Shown: piece by piece, positions 27,356 to 36,340 of the stretch
Numbering within the stretch: the first letter of the stretch is position 1
Layout: each line of letters begins with the position of its first letter
Assembly (NCBI RefSeq): GCF_050870875.2
Contig: NZ_CP194041.2
Span: forward strand, 2,356,001 to 2,420,000
Length of the DNA stretch: 64,000 bases
Source: Agarivorans sp050870875
GTDB lineage: Bacteria > Pseudomonadota > Gammaproteobacteria > Enterobacterales > Celerinatantimonadaceae
Direction: 5' to 3'
Made by a program: the position numbers and the translations under genes
The notes under the pieces: model-generated
The model's database searches: none
Told to the model about the DNA's origin: nothing
The model's input: only the letters and a program-made list of their open reading frames with translations

Positions 27356-28122
27356 TGAATATTGATAAGCAGCAGGTTGCTCGGCATTTTTCCAAAGCCG
27401 TGATTAGCTATAATGATTTTGCGCAGTTGCAAAGAGATATAGGCGATAATTTATTGATGCATCTGCCTAAAACACCGACCTCTCGGGCACTTGATTTAGG
27501 CTGCGGTACTGGCCATTTTGCGCACAAGCTGCAAGCGACAGCATCGCAAGTTGTGGGCATCGATCTCTCGTTCGCAATGGCGCAATACGCACAACAACAG
27601 AACCATAATTTTTATGCCATGGTTTGTGATGCGGAATGTATTAGTTTGAGCGACCAAAGTGTAGACATTGTATTTTCGAATTTAGCCCTGCAATGGTGTA
27701 ATAACTTAAGTCGTGCGCTCCGCGAGATCAAACGAATTTTACGTCCAGGCGGGATCTGTGTTTTTTCGTCATTACTTGATGGTACTTTGTGGGAACTTAA
27801 ACAAGCTTGGTGTGAAATTGACGATACCCCCCATGTAAATCAATTTATGGCTGAAAATTGCCTATATGAGCAAATCCGTTTGGCGGGGTTTGCTGATCCG
27901 CAGGTGCAAACTGAGACCCGTACTTTGTGGTACCCCGATGTTTTTGCCTTGTTGGCTGAATTAAAGGGAATTGGTGCTAACTATGTGGTTGATGCAAAAC
28001 AAGGCTTAAATACCGCCGCAAAGCTACGTCAATTAGCGAAAGTTTACCAACAGCAATTTGCTCAGAAAAACCAGGTGAGTGCCACTTATCAAGTGTGTTA
28101 TGGAGTACTGATCAATGATTAA
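27352..28122 (+). CDS. bioC: Malonyl-ACP O-methyltransferase
   Basis: Methylates malonyl-ACP to start pimelate synthesis by the fatty-acid machinery. 256 residues with a class I methyltransferase fold: LDLGCGTGHFA (SAM-binding, near 46-56), the acidic VVGIDLS strand end and the SNLALQWC motif typical of BioC. Two adjacent ATGs (27352 and 27355) overlap the bioF stop. It overlaps bioD by eight bases. The partner esterase bioH is not in the operon. Confidence 0.95.
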   Translation: MMNIDKQQVARHFSKAVISYNDFAQLQRDIGDNLLMHLPKTPTSRALDLGCGTGHFAHKLQATASQVVGIDLSFAMAQYAQQQNHNFYAMVCDAECISLSDQSVDIVFSNLALQWCNNLSRALREIKRILRPGGICVFSSLLDGTLWELKQAWCEIDDTPHVNQFMAENCLYEQIRLAGFADPQVQTETRTLWYPDVFALLAELKGIGANYVVDAKQGLNTAAKLRQLAKVYQQQFAQKNQVSATYQVCYGVLIND

Positions 28123-28810
28123 AAGTGTGTTTATTACCGGCACCGATACCGAAGTGGGTAAAACCCTCGTGAGTTGCGCTTTGATGCTGGCCTTACAACG
28201 CCAGAATACACAGCTAGTGGTGAATGGTTTCAAGCCGTTAGCAGCAGGAGCGGAACAGGGGCCAGATGGTTTGAATAATGAAGATGGTTTGGCTATTCAA
28301 CAATACACTTCGTTGCCTTTAAGCTACCAACAGGTTAACCCCGTGACACTACAACAGGCCATTGCACCACATATTGCCGCCCGTTTGGAGAATGCGCCGA
28401 TTGATATTGCGGCTATGGACAGCGGTTTAGATTTACTACAAGCGCAATCAGACATTTTGTTGGTTGAGGGGGCTGGGGGGTGGCATGTTCCGCTTGACGA
28501 TCAGCAAGCCACATTCTCACAATGGGTTGTCAAACACCAGCTTCCGGTGATCTTGGTGGTTGGCGTGAAGCTCGGCTGTCTGAATCATGCCTTGCTAACG
28601 GTAGAGGCAATTAAGGCTAGCGGTGTAAAATTATTGGCATGGGTTGCCAATCATTTGAGTGATGATTCTGAGATAGCGACGCTAAATATTGAGTATTTAA
28701 AAAATGCCATTACGGCACCTTGCATCGCAACCATTCCTTATAAAACAAAGGTAAATCCTGAATTAATAGAAAACTATTTTGATTTGAGGGTTTTTCATGG
28801 CGCAATATAA
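28115..28810 (+). CDS. bioD: Dethiobiotin synthetase
   Basis: ATP-dependent enzyme that closes the ureido ring of dethiobiotin. 231 residues. The P-loop GTDTEVGKT is at about 8-16, and VEGAGGWHVPL (near residue 117) is the second conserved region. Starts inside the end of bioC. Last gene of bioBFCD; no clear terminator follows before the htpX promoter. Confidence 0.96.
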   Translation: MIKSVFITGTDTEVGKTLVSCALMLALQRQNTQLVVNGFKPLAAGAEQGPDGLNNEDGLAIQQYTSLPLSYQQVNPVTLQQAIAPHIAARLENAPIDIAAMDSGLDLLQAQSDILLVEGAGGWHVPLDDQQATFSQWVVKHQLPVILVVGVKLGCLNHALLTVEAIKASGVKLLAWVANHLSDDSEIATLNIEYLKNAITAPCIATIPYKTKVNPELIENYFDLRVFHGAI

Positions 28811-28831
28811 AGTGGAAATTATTTGTTAAAC

Positions 28832-28860
28832 TATTGAAAAATGTGAGCCATACCCCATAT
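28832..28860 (+). promoter_or_regulatory. Sigma-32-like heat-shock promoter of htpX
   Basis: TATTGAAA (28832-28839) and CCCCATAT (28853-28860) match the sigma-32 elements CTTGAAA and CCCCATNT, with 14 bases between TTGAA and CCCC. About 41 bases separate the -10 from the htpX ATG. E. coli htpX is known to be heat-inducible, which supports the reading. Confidence 0.75.
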
Positions 28861-28901
28861 ATTATGGTGTAGTATTTTCCCATATAAGATAGAGGCAAAC
28901 G

Positions 28902-29774
28902 ATGAAACGTATATTGTTGTTTTTAGCGACGAACTTAGCCGTAGTATTGATACTTGGTATCGTTATGAACATCGTGTTTTCGGCTTTGGGGATCTCTACC
29001 CGAAGTGTCGGTGGTTTGTTGGTGATGGCTGCCATTTTTGGTTTTGGTGGCTCAATTATCTCTTTATTGATGTCTAAGTGGATGGCGAAGCGATCGACTG
29101 GCGCACAAGTCATTGGTGCCCCACGCAACGAAACCGAAGCGTGGTTAATCAATACTGTAGCGCGTCAAGCTAAGGCTGCTGGGATCGGCATGCCGGAGGT
29201 CGCGATTTACCATGCTCCAGACATGAATGCTTTTGCGACTGGCGCTAAACGTAACGCTGCCTTGGTGGCAGTGAGTAGTGGTTTACTAGAAAACATGAGT
29301 CGAGACGAAGTGGAAGCGGTTCTCGCCCATGAAATTAGTCACGTGGCTAATGGGGACATGGTGACCTTAACGTTAATTCAAGGGGTGGTGAATACCTTTG
29401 TTATTTTCTTAGCGCGGATTATCGCAAATGTGATTAGCTCGACGATGAGCAACAATAATCAAAATGGTCAAGGTTTAGGTATGTTTGCCTACATGGCGAC
29501 GGTGTTCGTACTCGAAATGGTATTTGGCATCTTGGCCAGTGTCATCGTGATGTGGTTTTCTCGCCAACGAGAATATCGCGCCGATGAGGGTTCGGCTAAG
29601 TTGGTTGGTAAACAGAAAATGATTCGTGCCTTACAACGCTTAGGTGGAAGTCGAGAACCTGAAATGGAAGGTTCGTTGATGGCTTTTGGAATTAACGGTA
29701 AACGTTCAATGAGTGAATTATTGTTAAGCCATCCGCCCTTAGAAAAACGTATTGCGGCACTTCGCGCTCTCTAA
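28902..29774 (+). CDS. htpX: Membrane zinc metalloprotease HtpX
   Basis: Inner-membrane M48 protease that degrades misfolded membrane proteins alongside FtsH. 290 residues (E. coli 293). Membrane segments lie at about 4-26, 34-56, 155-175 and 190-215. The zinc motif HEISH is at about 143-147, and the third ligand Glu is in REYRADEGSA (near 223). AGAGG is upstream of the ATG. It has its own heat-shock-type promoter and terminator, so it is a single-gene unit. Confidence 0.97.
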   Translation: MKRILLFLATNLAVVLILGIVMNIVFSALGISTRSVGGLLVMAAIFGFGGSIISLLMSKWMAKRSTGAQVIGAPRNETEAWLINTVARQAKAAGIGMPEVAIYHAPDMNAFATGAKRNAALVAVSSGLLENMSRDEVEAVLAHEISHVANGDMVTLTLIQGVVNTFVIFLARIIANVISSTMSNNNQNGQGLGMFAYMATVFVLEMVFGILASVIVMWFSRQREYRADEGSAKLVGKQKMIRALQRLGGSREPEMEGSLMAFGINGKRSMSELLLSHPPLEKRIAALRAL

Positions 29775-29802
29775 TTTGACTAATTATTCATGTTTTTTTG
29801 AT

Positions 29803-29830
29803 AAAGCGCCGCATGTGAGGCGCTTTTTTT
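29803..29830 (+). terminator. Intrinsic terminator of htpX
   Basis: AAAGCGCC (29803-29810), an 8-base loop, GGCGCTTT (29819-29826), continuing into a T run to 29830. Confidence 0.92.
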
Positions 29831-29983
29831 GACTAGGAACTCATTCTTGAACTGTAAACTTTTAAGTTCGTAATGTTTACTGAAAATTTTAAATAGATTG
29901 CTTCCTTTTTACGATTGAGCCAAGCAGAATGGTTGCTTCTGTTTTACTAAATACTCAGGATGAGTTCATAACAAGCTAGGGAT

Positions 29984-30961
29984 ATGAGCGTTAACTTACC
30001 TTCGATTAACCAGATTCGGTACTTGCTTATACTATTTATGGCAAGTGTTATGGCAGCTTGCCAAGCACCAGCTCAAACTCTGCGCGTTGCGGTGTCGCCT
30101 TGGCTCGGCTTTGAATCAATTTATCTCGCTCAGCAACTTGCTTATCCAGGTTTTGACCAATATAGCCTAAACGAATTAACCACTCCCAGTCATGTAATGC
30201 ATGCTCTTAAAAGTGGGCAAGTGGATGCTGGCTTTTTGAGCCTTACCGAAGTCATTAGTTTATTGGCCGAGCGTGTTGATATTACAGTTGTGGCAGTGAT
30301 CGACCGCAGCGTTGGTGGTGATGCGCTTATCACACAGCAGCCGATTCGTGATATTGATTCTTTAAAAGGGCAGCGAATTGGCTACGAAAGTCTATCGGTG
30401 GCTTCACTGGTGATGGACGATTGGCTCAGAGATAGTGCTTTAAAAGCCGAAGACTTTGTGTTGGTAGAAGCAAAACTAGATGAGCAATTAGCTTTGTTTC
30501 GTAAAGGGGAAATTAGCGCAGTGATGACTTCTGGTCCATTGCAGAGCCGCTTAGTCGATAACCTTTCGGCAAACGTTTTATATCAAAGTGCCGCTCATGG
30601 ACAGCCTTATTATCGAGTGTTGGTGGTTCGTAATGAAGTATTAAAACAGCAACATCAGCATATTCTTAGTTTGCTTGATAACTTTTATTCTGCCAGCTCT
30701 TGGTTAGAACAACATTCTCGGGAAGGCTTTAAATTAATTGCCAAGCGAACTCAGCTTTATAGCAAAGAAGTTAAACAAGCCTATAGTAAGATCCAAGTCC
30801 TGAATGCTCAGCAAAGTGCTGCCTTATATTCAGATCAATCTATTCTCAAACATGCTCACCTTAAGGCGCAGCGTATGGCTGAGCTCGAGTTAATTCACCG
30901 AATTCCTGATTTATCTAATAATTTTTCGAGTGAATGGTTGATGGAGTTAACCGGTGTTTAG
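29984..30961 (+). CDS. ABC-type periplasmic-binding lipoprotein (NMT1/SsuA-like), probable sensor subunit
   Basis: 325 residues. The signal peptide ends in MAAC (Cys near residue 26), so it is predicted to be a lipoprotein. The mature part resembles the NMT1/SsuA/ThiY substrate-binding fold: LRVAVSPWLGFESIYLAQQ, GQVDAGFLSLTEVI, LKGQRIGYES and LFRKGEISAVMTSG. No permease or ATPase gene is nearby. Instead the next gene, overlapping by eight bases, is a membrane GGDEF-EAL protein. A sensory role, passing ligand status to that enzyme, is therefore inferred. The ligand is unknown. TAGGG precedes the ATG. Confidence 0.8.
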   Translation: MSVNLPSINQIRYLLILFMASVMAACQAPAQTLRVAVSPWLGFESIYLAQQLAYPGFDQYSLNELTTPSHVMHALKSGQVDAGFLSLTEVISLLAERVDITVVAVIDRSVGGDALITQQPIRDIDSLKGQRIGYESLSVASLVMDDWLRDSALKAEDFVLVEAKLDEQLALFRKGEISAVMTSGPLQSRLVDNLSANVLYQSAAHGQPYYRVLVVRNEVLKQQHQHILSLLDNFYSASSWLEQHSREGFKLIAKRTQLYSKEVKQAYSKIQVLNAQQSAALYSDQSILKHAHLKAQRMAELELIHRIPDLSNNFSSEWLMELTGV

Positions 30962-33440
30962 ATTAAAGAGGATCTCTCTTAGCGTTGTAATTCCAAGTTT
31001 TGCACTGGTTTTGTTACTGATTGCTCAAGGTCTACTGTTGCTTGGAACACTTAACCAACAGCATCAACAATTGGCGACTCAAGCGACCCAACGTCTACTC
31101 AATATTGGTTATCAGCTACAGCAAAGTTTGTCTGATAGTTTGTCGCGTCATCAATGGGATATTGCCGAACGTCAAATTAGCTTAGTGTCTTTAAACCAAC
31201 ATTTAGATTCACTGCAGGTGATTGATCCTCAAGGTTTGGTTCAATTGTCTAACCATCGTTCCGAAAAAAATGTGTTTGCGGCTGACAATAACAATTATTT
31301 TAATGCTGAGATGTTCGCTCAAGTCAAACAGCAGCGCACTCCTATCAGCCAAATATTACCGCAACAGTGGCAGGTGAATTTGTATTTCCCCTTAGATATG
31401 GGCCCTCGGGAAGATAGTTTACGCCGAGCAGAGCAGGGCGCAATTTTCTTTAGTTTTAATCTTAAAGATAGCTGGTTGGTGCAGCGTCAAATCATTTTTG
31501 ATCAGGCGATTAAAAGTTTTAGTTATATGGCGATTGCGATGCTGTTGTTGGTATCAATGTTAAGTCGCGTGCTGGTCAATCCATTGAATAAATTGGTCGG
31601 TAAAACCACCCAAATACAAACCCATAATAGCACTTCGATTATTGCGAATAGTCAAGGAGAGCTCGGTGCCTTAGAACTTGCCATTAGTAAAATGGCTGAG
31701 GGGATCCACTGTAGTTTTGCTCAGTTGCAACGTAGTGAGCAACGCTGGCAGTTTGCGTTGAATGGCTCGGGTGATGGGATTTGGGATTGGAATTTATTAA
31801 GTAATACGGTCTATTACTCCCCCCAATGGAAGTCTATGTTGGGTTACCAAGATGGACAGATTGGCGAAAAGATAGAAGAGTGGGAGTCGCGAATTCATCC
31901 TGAAGACTTAGATAAAACTTTGAATGAGTTACGAAAACACCTAAAAAAGAACACCAAAGTTTATGAAGCGATGCACCGGATTAAACATAAAGACGGGCAT
32001 TATCTTTGGGTCTTATCAAGAGGTATGGTCGTTGAGCGCACAGAACGGGATTTGCCTTCTCGAGTGATCAGTACTCAAACAAATATTTCTGAGGTTCGTT
32101 CTGCGCAAGAGTTAGTGCGCTTTCAATCTTCCCATGATGATATTACACGCTTATCTAATCGGCGAAAATTGATTGAAAATCTTGATTTGGAAATTGAGCG
32201 TGGACGCCGAAGTAATCAAATTGGTGCCTTGATTTATTTGGATATCGATCATTTTAAAAACGTTAACGATATGCTGGGGCATGCCGCCGGTGATTTACTA
32301 TTGAGGCTGATTGCTCATCGTTTAAGGGAAGGGCGTAATAGTGGAGAAACAGTGGCTCGTTTAGGGGGCGATGAATTTGCTTTACTGGTGCCCAACTTAT
32401 CTAGTGACCGTGAACAAGCGAAGGCAAAAGCTTCAGAGTTAGCAGTACATTTAGCTAAGGTGATCCATAAAGAGTTTGTGATTAAAGGGAATCAAATTAG
32501 CCTTAACTTAACGACTGGCGTCGCTCTATTTCCTAATCTCGACAGCAATGCCACAGAAATTCTTCGCCAAGCCGATATTGCGCTGTATCACGGCAAAGAC
32601 TTGGCGCGTTCTAGTGTGCATGTATTCTCCGCGAAAATGGCAGATGAGATCCAAGAGCGGCATCAGCTTACGAGCATGATGCGTGAAGCGGTAGAAAAAG
32701 AAGATATGGTCGCCTATTTTCAACCGCGTTATAACGCTAATTATGAAATGGTTGGCGCAGAAACTTTATTGCGTTGGTTTGATTCTAAAATGGGTTGGAT
32801 TTCGCCGGGTCGGTTTATTCCTCTGGCGGAAGAGAGTGGATTGATTGTATTACTTGGTCAATGGGTGATGCGCAGCGCCTGTGAAACCTTAAAAACTTGG
32901 CAAGATCGCGGTTTACCCGATAATTTTAAAACCTTATCGATTAACGTCAGTCCTAATCAATTCCATCGCGATAGCTTTATCAAAGAAACCTTAGATATTA
33001 TTCAGCGTTCTGGCTGTGACCCTCGACTGATTGAATTGGAGATCACCGAAGGGGTACTCGTGGACGATGTTCAGGAAACGGTGGCCAAAATACAAGCGCT
33101 GCGTGATATTGGGGTACGCTTTTCGGTGGATGATTTTGGTACCGGATACTCTTCTTTGGCCTATTTAAATAAATTGCCAATTAACTGTCTTAAAATTGAT
33201 AAGTCTTTTGTGAGTGAACTGCATAGTGGTGGCAGCGAGTGTGCGATTATTACCACGATTATCTCAATGGCTGAGAACTTAGCGCTTGAAGTTATTGCGG
33301 AAGGTGTCGAAACTGAGTATCAGCTGGAATTCTTAAAATATCGTCGCTGCACGGTTTATCAAGGCTTCTATTTCAGTGAAGCACTTGAGCCAGAAATCTT
33401 TGAAGATCGTTTGTTTATAGATCAGGCTGAAACCGCCTGA
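30954..33440 (+). CDS. Membrane PAS-GGDEF-EAL protein (c-di-GMP synthesis/breakdown)
   Basis: 828 residues. Membrane segment at about 8-30, periplasmic part (about 31-185), second membrane segment (about 188-207), HAMP-like linker, PAS domain (about 260-380, ALNGSGDGIWDWN), GGDEF domain (motif at 471-475, intact) and EAL domain (ETLLRW at 603-608, DDFGTGYSS, AEGVET). The diguanylate cyclase site looks intact. The allosteric RxxD site reads NSGE and is lost. The EAL motif is ETL, but the catalytic Glu and the DDFGTGYS loop remain. Start is GTG 30954 with GGAG upstream, inside the end of the preceding lipoprotein gene. Confidence 0.93.
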   Translation: MFRLKRISLSVVIPSFALVLLLIAQGLLLLGTLNQQHQQLATQATQRLLNIGYQLQQSLSDSLSRHQWDIAERQISLVSLNQHLDSLQVIDPQGLVQLSNHRSEKNVFAADNNNYFNAEMFAQVKQQRTPISQILPQQWQVNLYFPLDMGPREDSLRRAEQGAIFFSFNLKDSWLVQRQIIFDQAIKSFSYMAIAMLLLVSMLSRVLVNPLNKLVGKTTQIQTHNSTSIIANSQGELGALELAISKMAEGIHCSFAQLQRSEQRWQFALNGSGDGIWDWNLLSNTVYYSPQWKSMLGYQDGQIGEKIEEWESRIHPEDLDKTLNELRKHLKKNTKVYEAMHRIKHKDGHYLWVLSRGMVVERTERDLPSRVISTQTNISEVRSAQELVRFQSSHDDITRLSNRRKLIENLDLEIERGRRSNQIGALIYLDIDHFKNVNDMLGHAAGDLLLRLIAHRLREGRNSGETVARLGGDEFALLVPNLSSDREQAKAKASELAVHLAKVIHKEFVIKGNQISLNLTTGVALFPNLDSNATEILRQADIALYHGKDLARSSVHVFSAKMADEIQERHQLTSMMREAVEKEDMVAYFQPRYNANYEMVGAETLLRWFDSKMGWISPGRFIPLAEESGLIVLLGQWVMRSACETLKTWQDRGLPDNFKTLSINVSPNQFHRDSFIKETLDIIQRSGCDPRLIELEITEGVLVDDVQETVAKIQALRDIGVRFSVDDFGTGYSSLAYLNKLPINCLKIDKSFVSELHSGGSECAIITTIISMAENLALEVIAEGVETEYQLEFLKYRRCTVYQGFYFSEALEPEIFEDRLFIDQAETA

Positions 33441-33458
33441 TCTGATGGTGCGGTTTTT
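33430..33458 (+). terminator. Terminator overlapping the end of the GGDEF-EAL gene
   Basis: AAACCGC (33430-33436), a 13-base loop, GCGGTTT (33450-33456) and a short T run. The left arm lies inside the coding sequence. Confidence 0.7.
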
Positions 33459-33463
33459 GAAGC

Positions 33464-35602
33464 TTAAGCCCCTCGATTCCATCGATGATATCTCTCCAAT
33501 AGACTGAGTAATTTTTGCGGTGCATGATTTCGTTTCCATTCACCGGCGACATATTTATTGGCTTCCATGAGCGTTGGATAAGCATGAATAGTTGACAGTA
33601 TTTTGTTCAAGCCTAGCTTATGTTTCATAGCGAGGGTAAATTCGGCTAATAGTTCACCTGCATGTTCAGCGACAATGGTTGCACCTAAGATTTTATCTTT
33701 GCCGGGAACCGTAAGTACCTTAATAAAACCTTGAGTTTCACCGTCTGCAATTGCGCGGTCTAATTCTTTTAGCTGAAATAGACTAATTTCATAAGCAATT
33801 TGTTGCTGTTTTGCTTGCTGTTCGTTGAGTCCAACACGGGCTACTTCAGGATAGCTATAGGTTGCGGCAGGGATCACCGAGTAATCTGCGGCAAAGGTTT
33901 TAAAGCGGCCAAACAGTGCATTTACTGCTGCATACCATGCTTGATGAGCTGCAAAATGGGTAAATTGATAGGGACCTGCGACATCTCCCACGGCATAGAT
34001 GTTCGGATAATTAGTCTGTAGTTTGCGGTTGACTGCTATGGTGCCCTGTGGCGCGAGCAATAAGTCTAGCGCTTCAAGGCCAAAGCCTCGGGTATTCGCG
34101 GTTCTGCCTAGGGCTAAAATAACTTTATCAAATACCAGTTGTTGTTGCTGTCCATCTTTTTCTAAGATGACGCTTTGTTCGCCGTTATGTTGGATAAATT
34201 GGGTCGCTTTCCACCCCAAGTACAAGTGGATACCTTCTTTGGTAAATTGTTGTTCGATGATAACACTGACTTCAGGATCTTCACGAAGCAATAAATGCTC
34301 GCCCATTTCAACTTGACTTACCTGTGAACCGAGCCGAGCAAAACTTTGGCTGAGCTCGCAGCCAATTGGACCTCCGCCCAAGATTAATAAGCGCTGCGGC
34401 AATTCAGTTAACTTCCATAAGGTATCAGAGCTGAGATAGTCGATGTTTTCTAAGCCTGCAATTGCAGGAATCAGTGGGCGGGCCCCCGTCGCTATCACAA
34501 GGTTTTTTGTGGTGAGCCGCTGCCCATTTATTTCAACCTCCCATGGGCTAACAATGCGAGCTTCTCCCTGTAAACACTCAACGCCCAAATTTGTGTAACG
34601 TTCGATGGAATCATGCGGTTCGACTTGTTTTATGACTCTGTGGACTCGCTGCATGACTTCTGCAAAATTTGCCTTGGCGGTTACTTGTTGATAGCCAAAG
34701 TGCTGCGCCTGTTGCGCTTGGTATGCAAACTTGGCGCTACGGATTAACGCTTTGGAGGGGACGCAACCGGTATTTAAGCAGTCGCCTCCCATTTTATGTT
34801 TTTCGATTAGAGTCACTTTCGCTTTAACTGCTGCTGCAATATAAGAACTCACTAAACCACCAGCACCAGCACCAATCACGATGAGGTTATTGTCAAATTG
34901 CTTGGGTTTGGCAAAGCGAGCGTATAGTCGTTGCTGTTTATAACGCTTGATCAAAGCTTGGCTGATATAGGGCAGTAAACCAAGCAGGCTAAACGCCAAT
35001 ATTAGAGAAGGGGATAATATCCCGGCTAAGCCATCTAATTTAGCCAGTTCAGTGCCAGCATTTACATAGACAAGAGTTGCCGGAAACATGCCGACTTGGC
35101 TCGCCCAGTAAAAAGTACGCAAGGGCAAGGTCGTGAGTGCCATCACTAAGTTGATTAAAAAAAATGGGAAAATAGGAATCAAACGTAAACTAAGTAAATA
35201 AAAGGCTCCTTCCTTTTCAATGCCTTGATTGATTCCTTTTAATTTGTGGGTATAACGGCGTTCTAAACTGGTTCTTAATAGATAGCGGGCCACGATAAAA
35301 GCAAGGCTTGCTCCGATGGTGCTGGCAAATGACACGAGGATCACTCCATTGACCACGCCAAATAAGGCGCCGGCTAATAGCGTTAATAACGCCGCGCCGG
35401 GAACCGAAAAGGCAGTCACTAAAACATAAAGCAGAAAATAGCCAAGCAAAGACCAGGTGTAATGTTGCTCAACGATGGTTTGTAATTCTGCTTGTTGCTG
35501 CTTAATCGTGGAAAAGCTCAACCATTGCCCTAGGTCAAACCAGCTTGCTGTTGCTATAATCAAGGCAAGGATGACAACTACAACCCATTTATTTTTATTC
35601 AT
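33464..35602 (-). CDS. Fusion of a TVP38/DedA-like membrane domain with a flavin disulfide reductase
   Basis: 712 residues. The N-terminal ~230 residues are a TVP38/TMEM64 (SNARE-associated, DedA-like) membrane domain with about five to six hydrophobic segments and the GALFGVVNG and RLIPIFPFFLIN signatures. The remaining part is a pyridine nucleotide-disulphide oxidoreductase related to mercuric reductase and lipoamide dehydrogenase. It shows GAGAGGLVSS, redox cysteines C275 and C280 in CLNTGC, a second GGGPIGCE motif, AVGDVAG and a C-terminal HAYPTLMEA. No heavy-metal-binding N-terminal domain is seen. Such fusions are known in gammaproteobacteria; the substrate is unknown. Confidence 0.9.
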   Translation of the reverse strand: MNKNKWVVVVILALIIATASWFDLGQWLSFSTIKQQQAELQTIVEQHYTWSLLGYFLLYVLVTAFSVPGAALLTLLAGALFGVVNGVILVSFASTIGASLAFIVARYLLRTSLERRYTHKLKGINQGIEKEGAFYLLSLRLIPIFPFFLINLVMALTTLPLRTFYWASQVGMFPATLVYVNAGTELAKLDGLAGILSPSLILAFSLLGLLPYISQALIKRYKQQRLYARFAKPKQFDNNLIVIGAGAGGLVSSYIAAAVKAKVTLIEKHKMGGDCLNTGCVPSKALIRSAKFAYQAQQAQHFGYQQVTAKANFAEVMQRVHRVIKQVEPHDSIERYTNLGVECLQGEARIVSPWEVEINGQRLTTKNLVIATGARPLIPAIAGLENIDYLSSDTLWKLTELPQRLLILGGGPIGCELSQSFARLGSQVSQVEMGEHLLLREDPEVSVIIEQQFTKEGIHLYLGWKATQFIQHNGEQSVILEKDGQQQQLVFDKVILALGRTANTRGFGLEALDLLLAPQGTIAVNRKLQTNYPNIYAVGDVAGPYQFTHFAAHQAWYAAVNALFGRFKTFAADYSVIPAATYSYPEVARVGLNEQQAKQQQIAYEISLFQLKELDRAIADGETQGFIKVLTVPGKDKILGATIVAEHAGELLAEFTLAMKHKLGLNKILSTIHAYPTLMEANKYVAGEWKRNHAPQKLLSLLERYHRWNRGA

Positions 35603-35659
35603 ATTTTGCTCTATGGTAAGTGCTTATCCCTAATAGACCCTTAACTGAATGATATTCTT

Positions 35660-36178
35660 TCACTCGGATATTTGGCTGAGATAATCAATAATAAAATCTA
35701 GAACCTGCGATGCTTGGTTTAAATCAAGTACTGGCAAAGGTGCATTAAGGGCCTCATTGCAGCTTAGGGCAATAATATTGGGGTCGTTAGGGTAGAGTAG
35801 CGCTTTACCGAGTGCCGGACGATGAACTTCAATTTTATCGATGTTACTTTCCCGATAGCCTTCCACCAAAACCAAATCACATTGTTGCCATTGTACCCAT
35901 TGTAGTTGCTGTTCTAGCTGCTCGCTCTGATGCTGCTGACTAAAGTGATAACGTTGCTGAGGACAAGCTAGAATGACTTCGTTGGCACCACTGTTAAATA
36001 AACGATGACTGTCTTTACCGGGTTTATCTAAAAGGATTTCATGGTGACTGTGTTTTATCACGGAGACTCGCAAATCTCGTTGCTTTAACAAAGGTAATAG
36101 CTGGCAGAGTAAACTGGTTTTTCCACTGCCACTATAACCCGCCAAGCCTAACACTGGTTTGGGCCATTTTTGTCTCAT
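35660..36178 (-). CDS. mobB: Molybdopterin-guanine dinucleotide biosynthesis adaptor protein
   Basis: GTP-binding protein that assists MobA in making the molybdenum guanine dinucleotide cofactor. I start it at ATG 36178 because AGGACAGG lies just upstream and the product (172 residues) then has the normal length, with the P-loop GYSGSGKTSL near residue 13. The open frame continues to 36265, but that N-terminal extension has no support. HSHHEILLDKPGKDSHR and LVLVEGYR are family features. mobA is not adjacent. Confidence 0.93.
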   Translation of the reverse strand: MRQKWPKPVLGLAGYSGSGKTSLLCQLLPLLKQRDLRVSVIKHSHHEILLDKPGKDSHRLFNSGANEVILACPQQRYHFSQQHQSEQLEQQLQWVQWQQCDLVLVEGYRESNIDKIEVHRPALGKALLYPNDPNIIALSCNEALNAPLPVLDLNQASQVLDFIIDYLSQISE

Positions 36179-36340
36179 TGAACCTGTCCTGAAAGGGTTT
36201 CGATCTAGCTTAGCGAGGCGGAGGATACTTTTCGAGTTTAATTTCTGTCGGAATTTACCATTCACTTTCGATAAGTAGTTTTAAACTGCTTAAAAAACAT
36301 TAAACTGAGCGCTGCATAAAACTTAATAAGGAATGTTGGC

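Noticed and set aside
36179..36265. N-terminal extension of MobB
   Set aside because: A good ribosome site and the normal family length support the ATG at 36178; the extension is basic and without family similarity.
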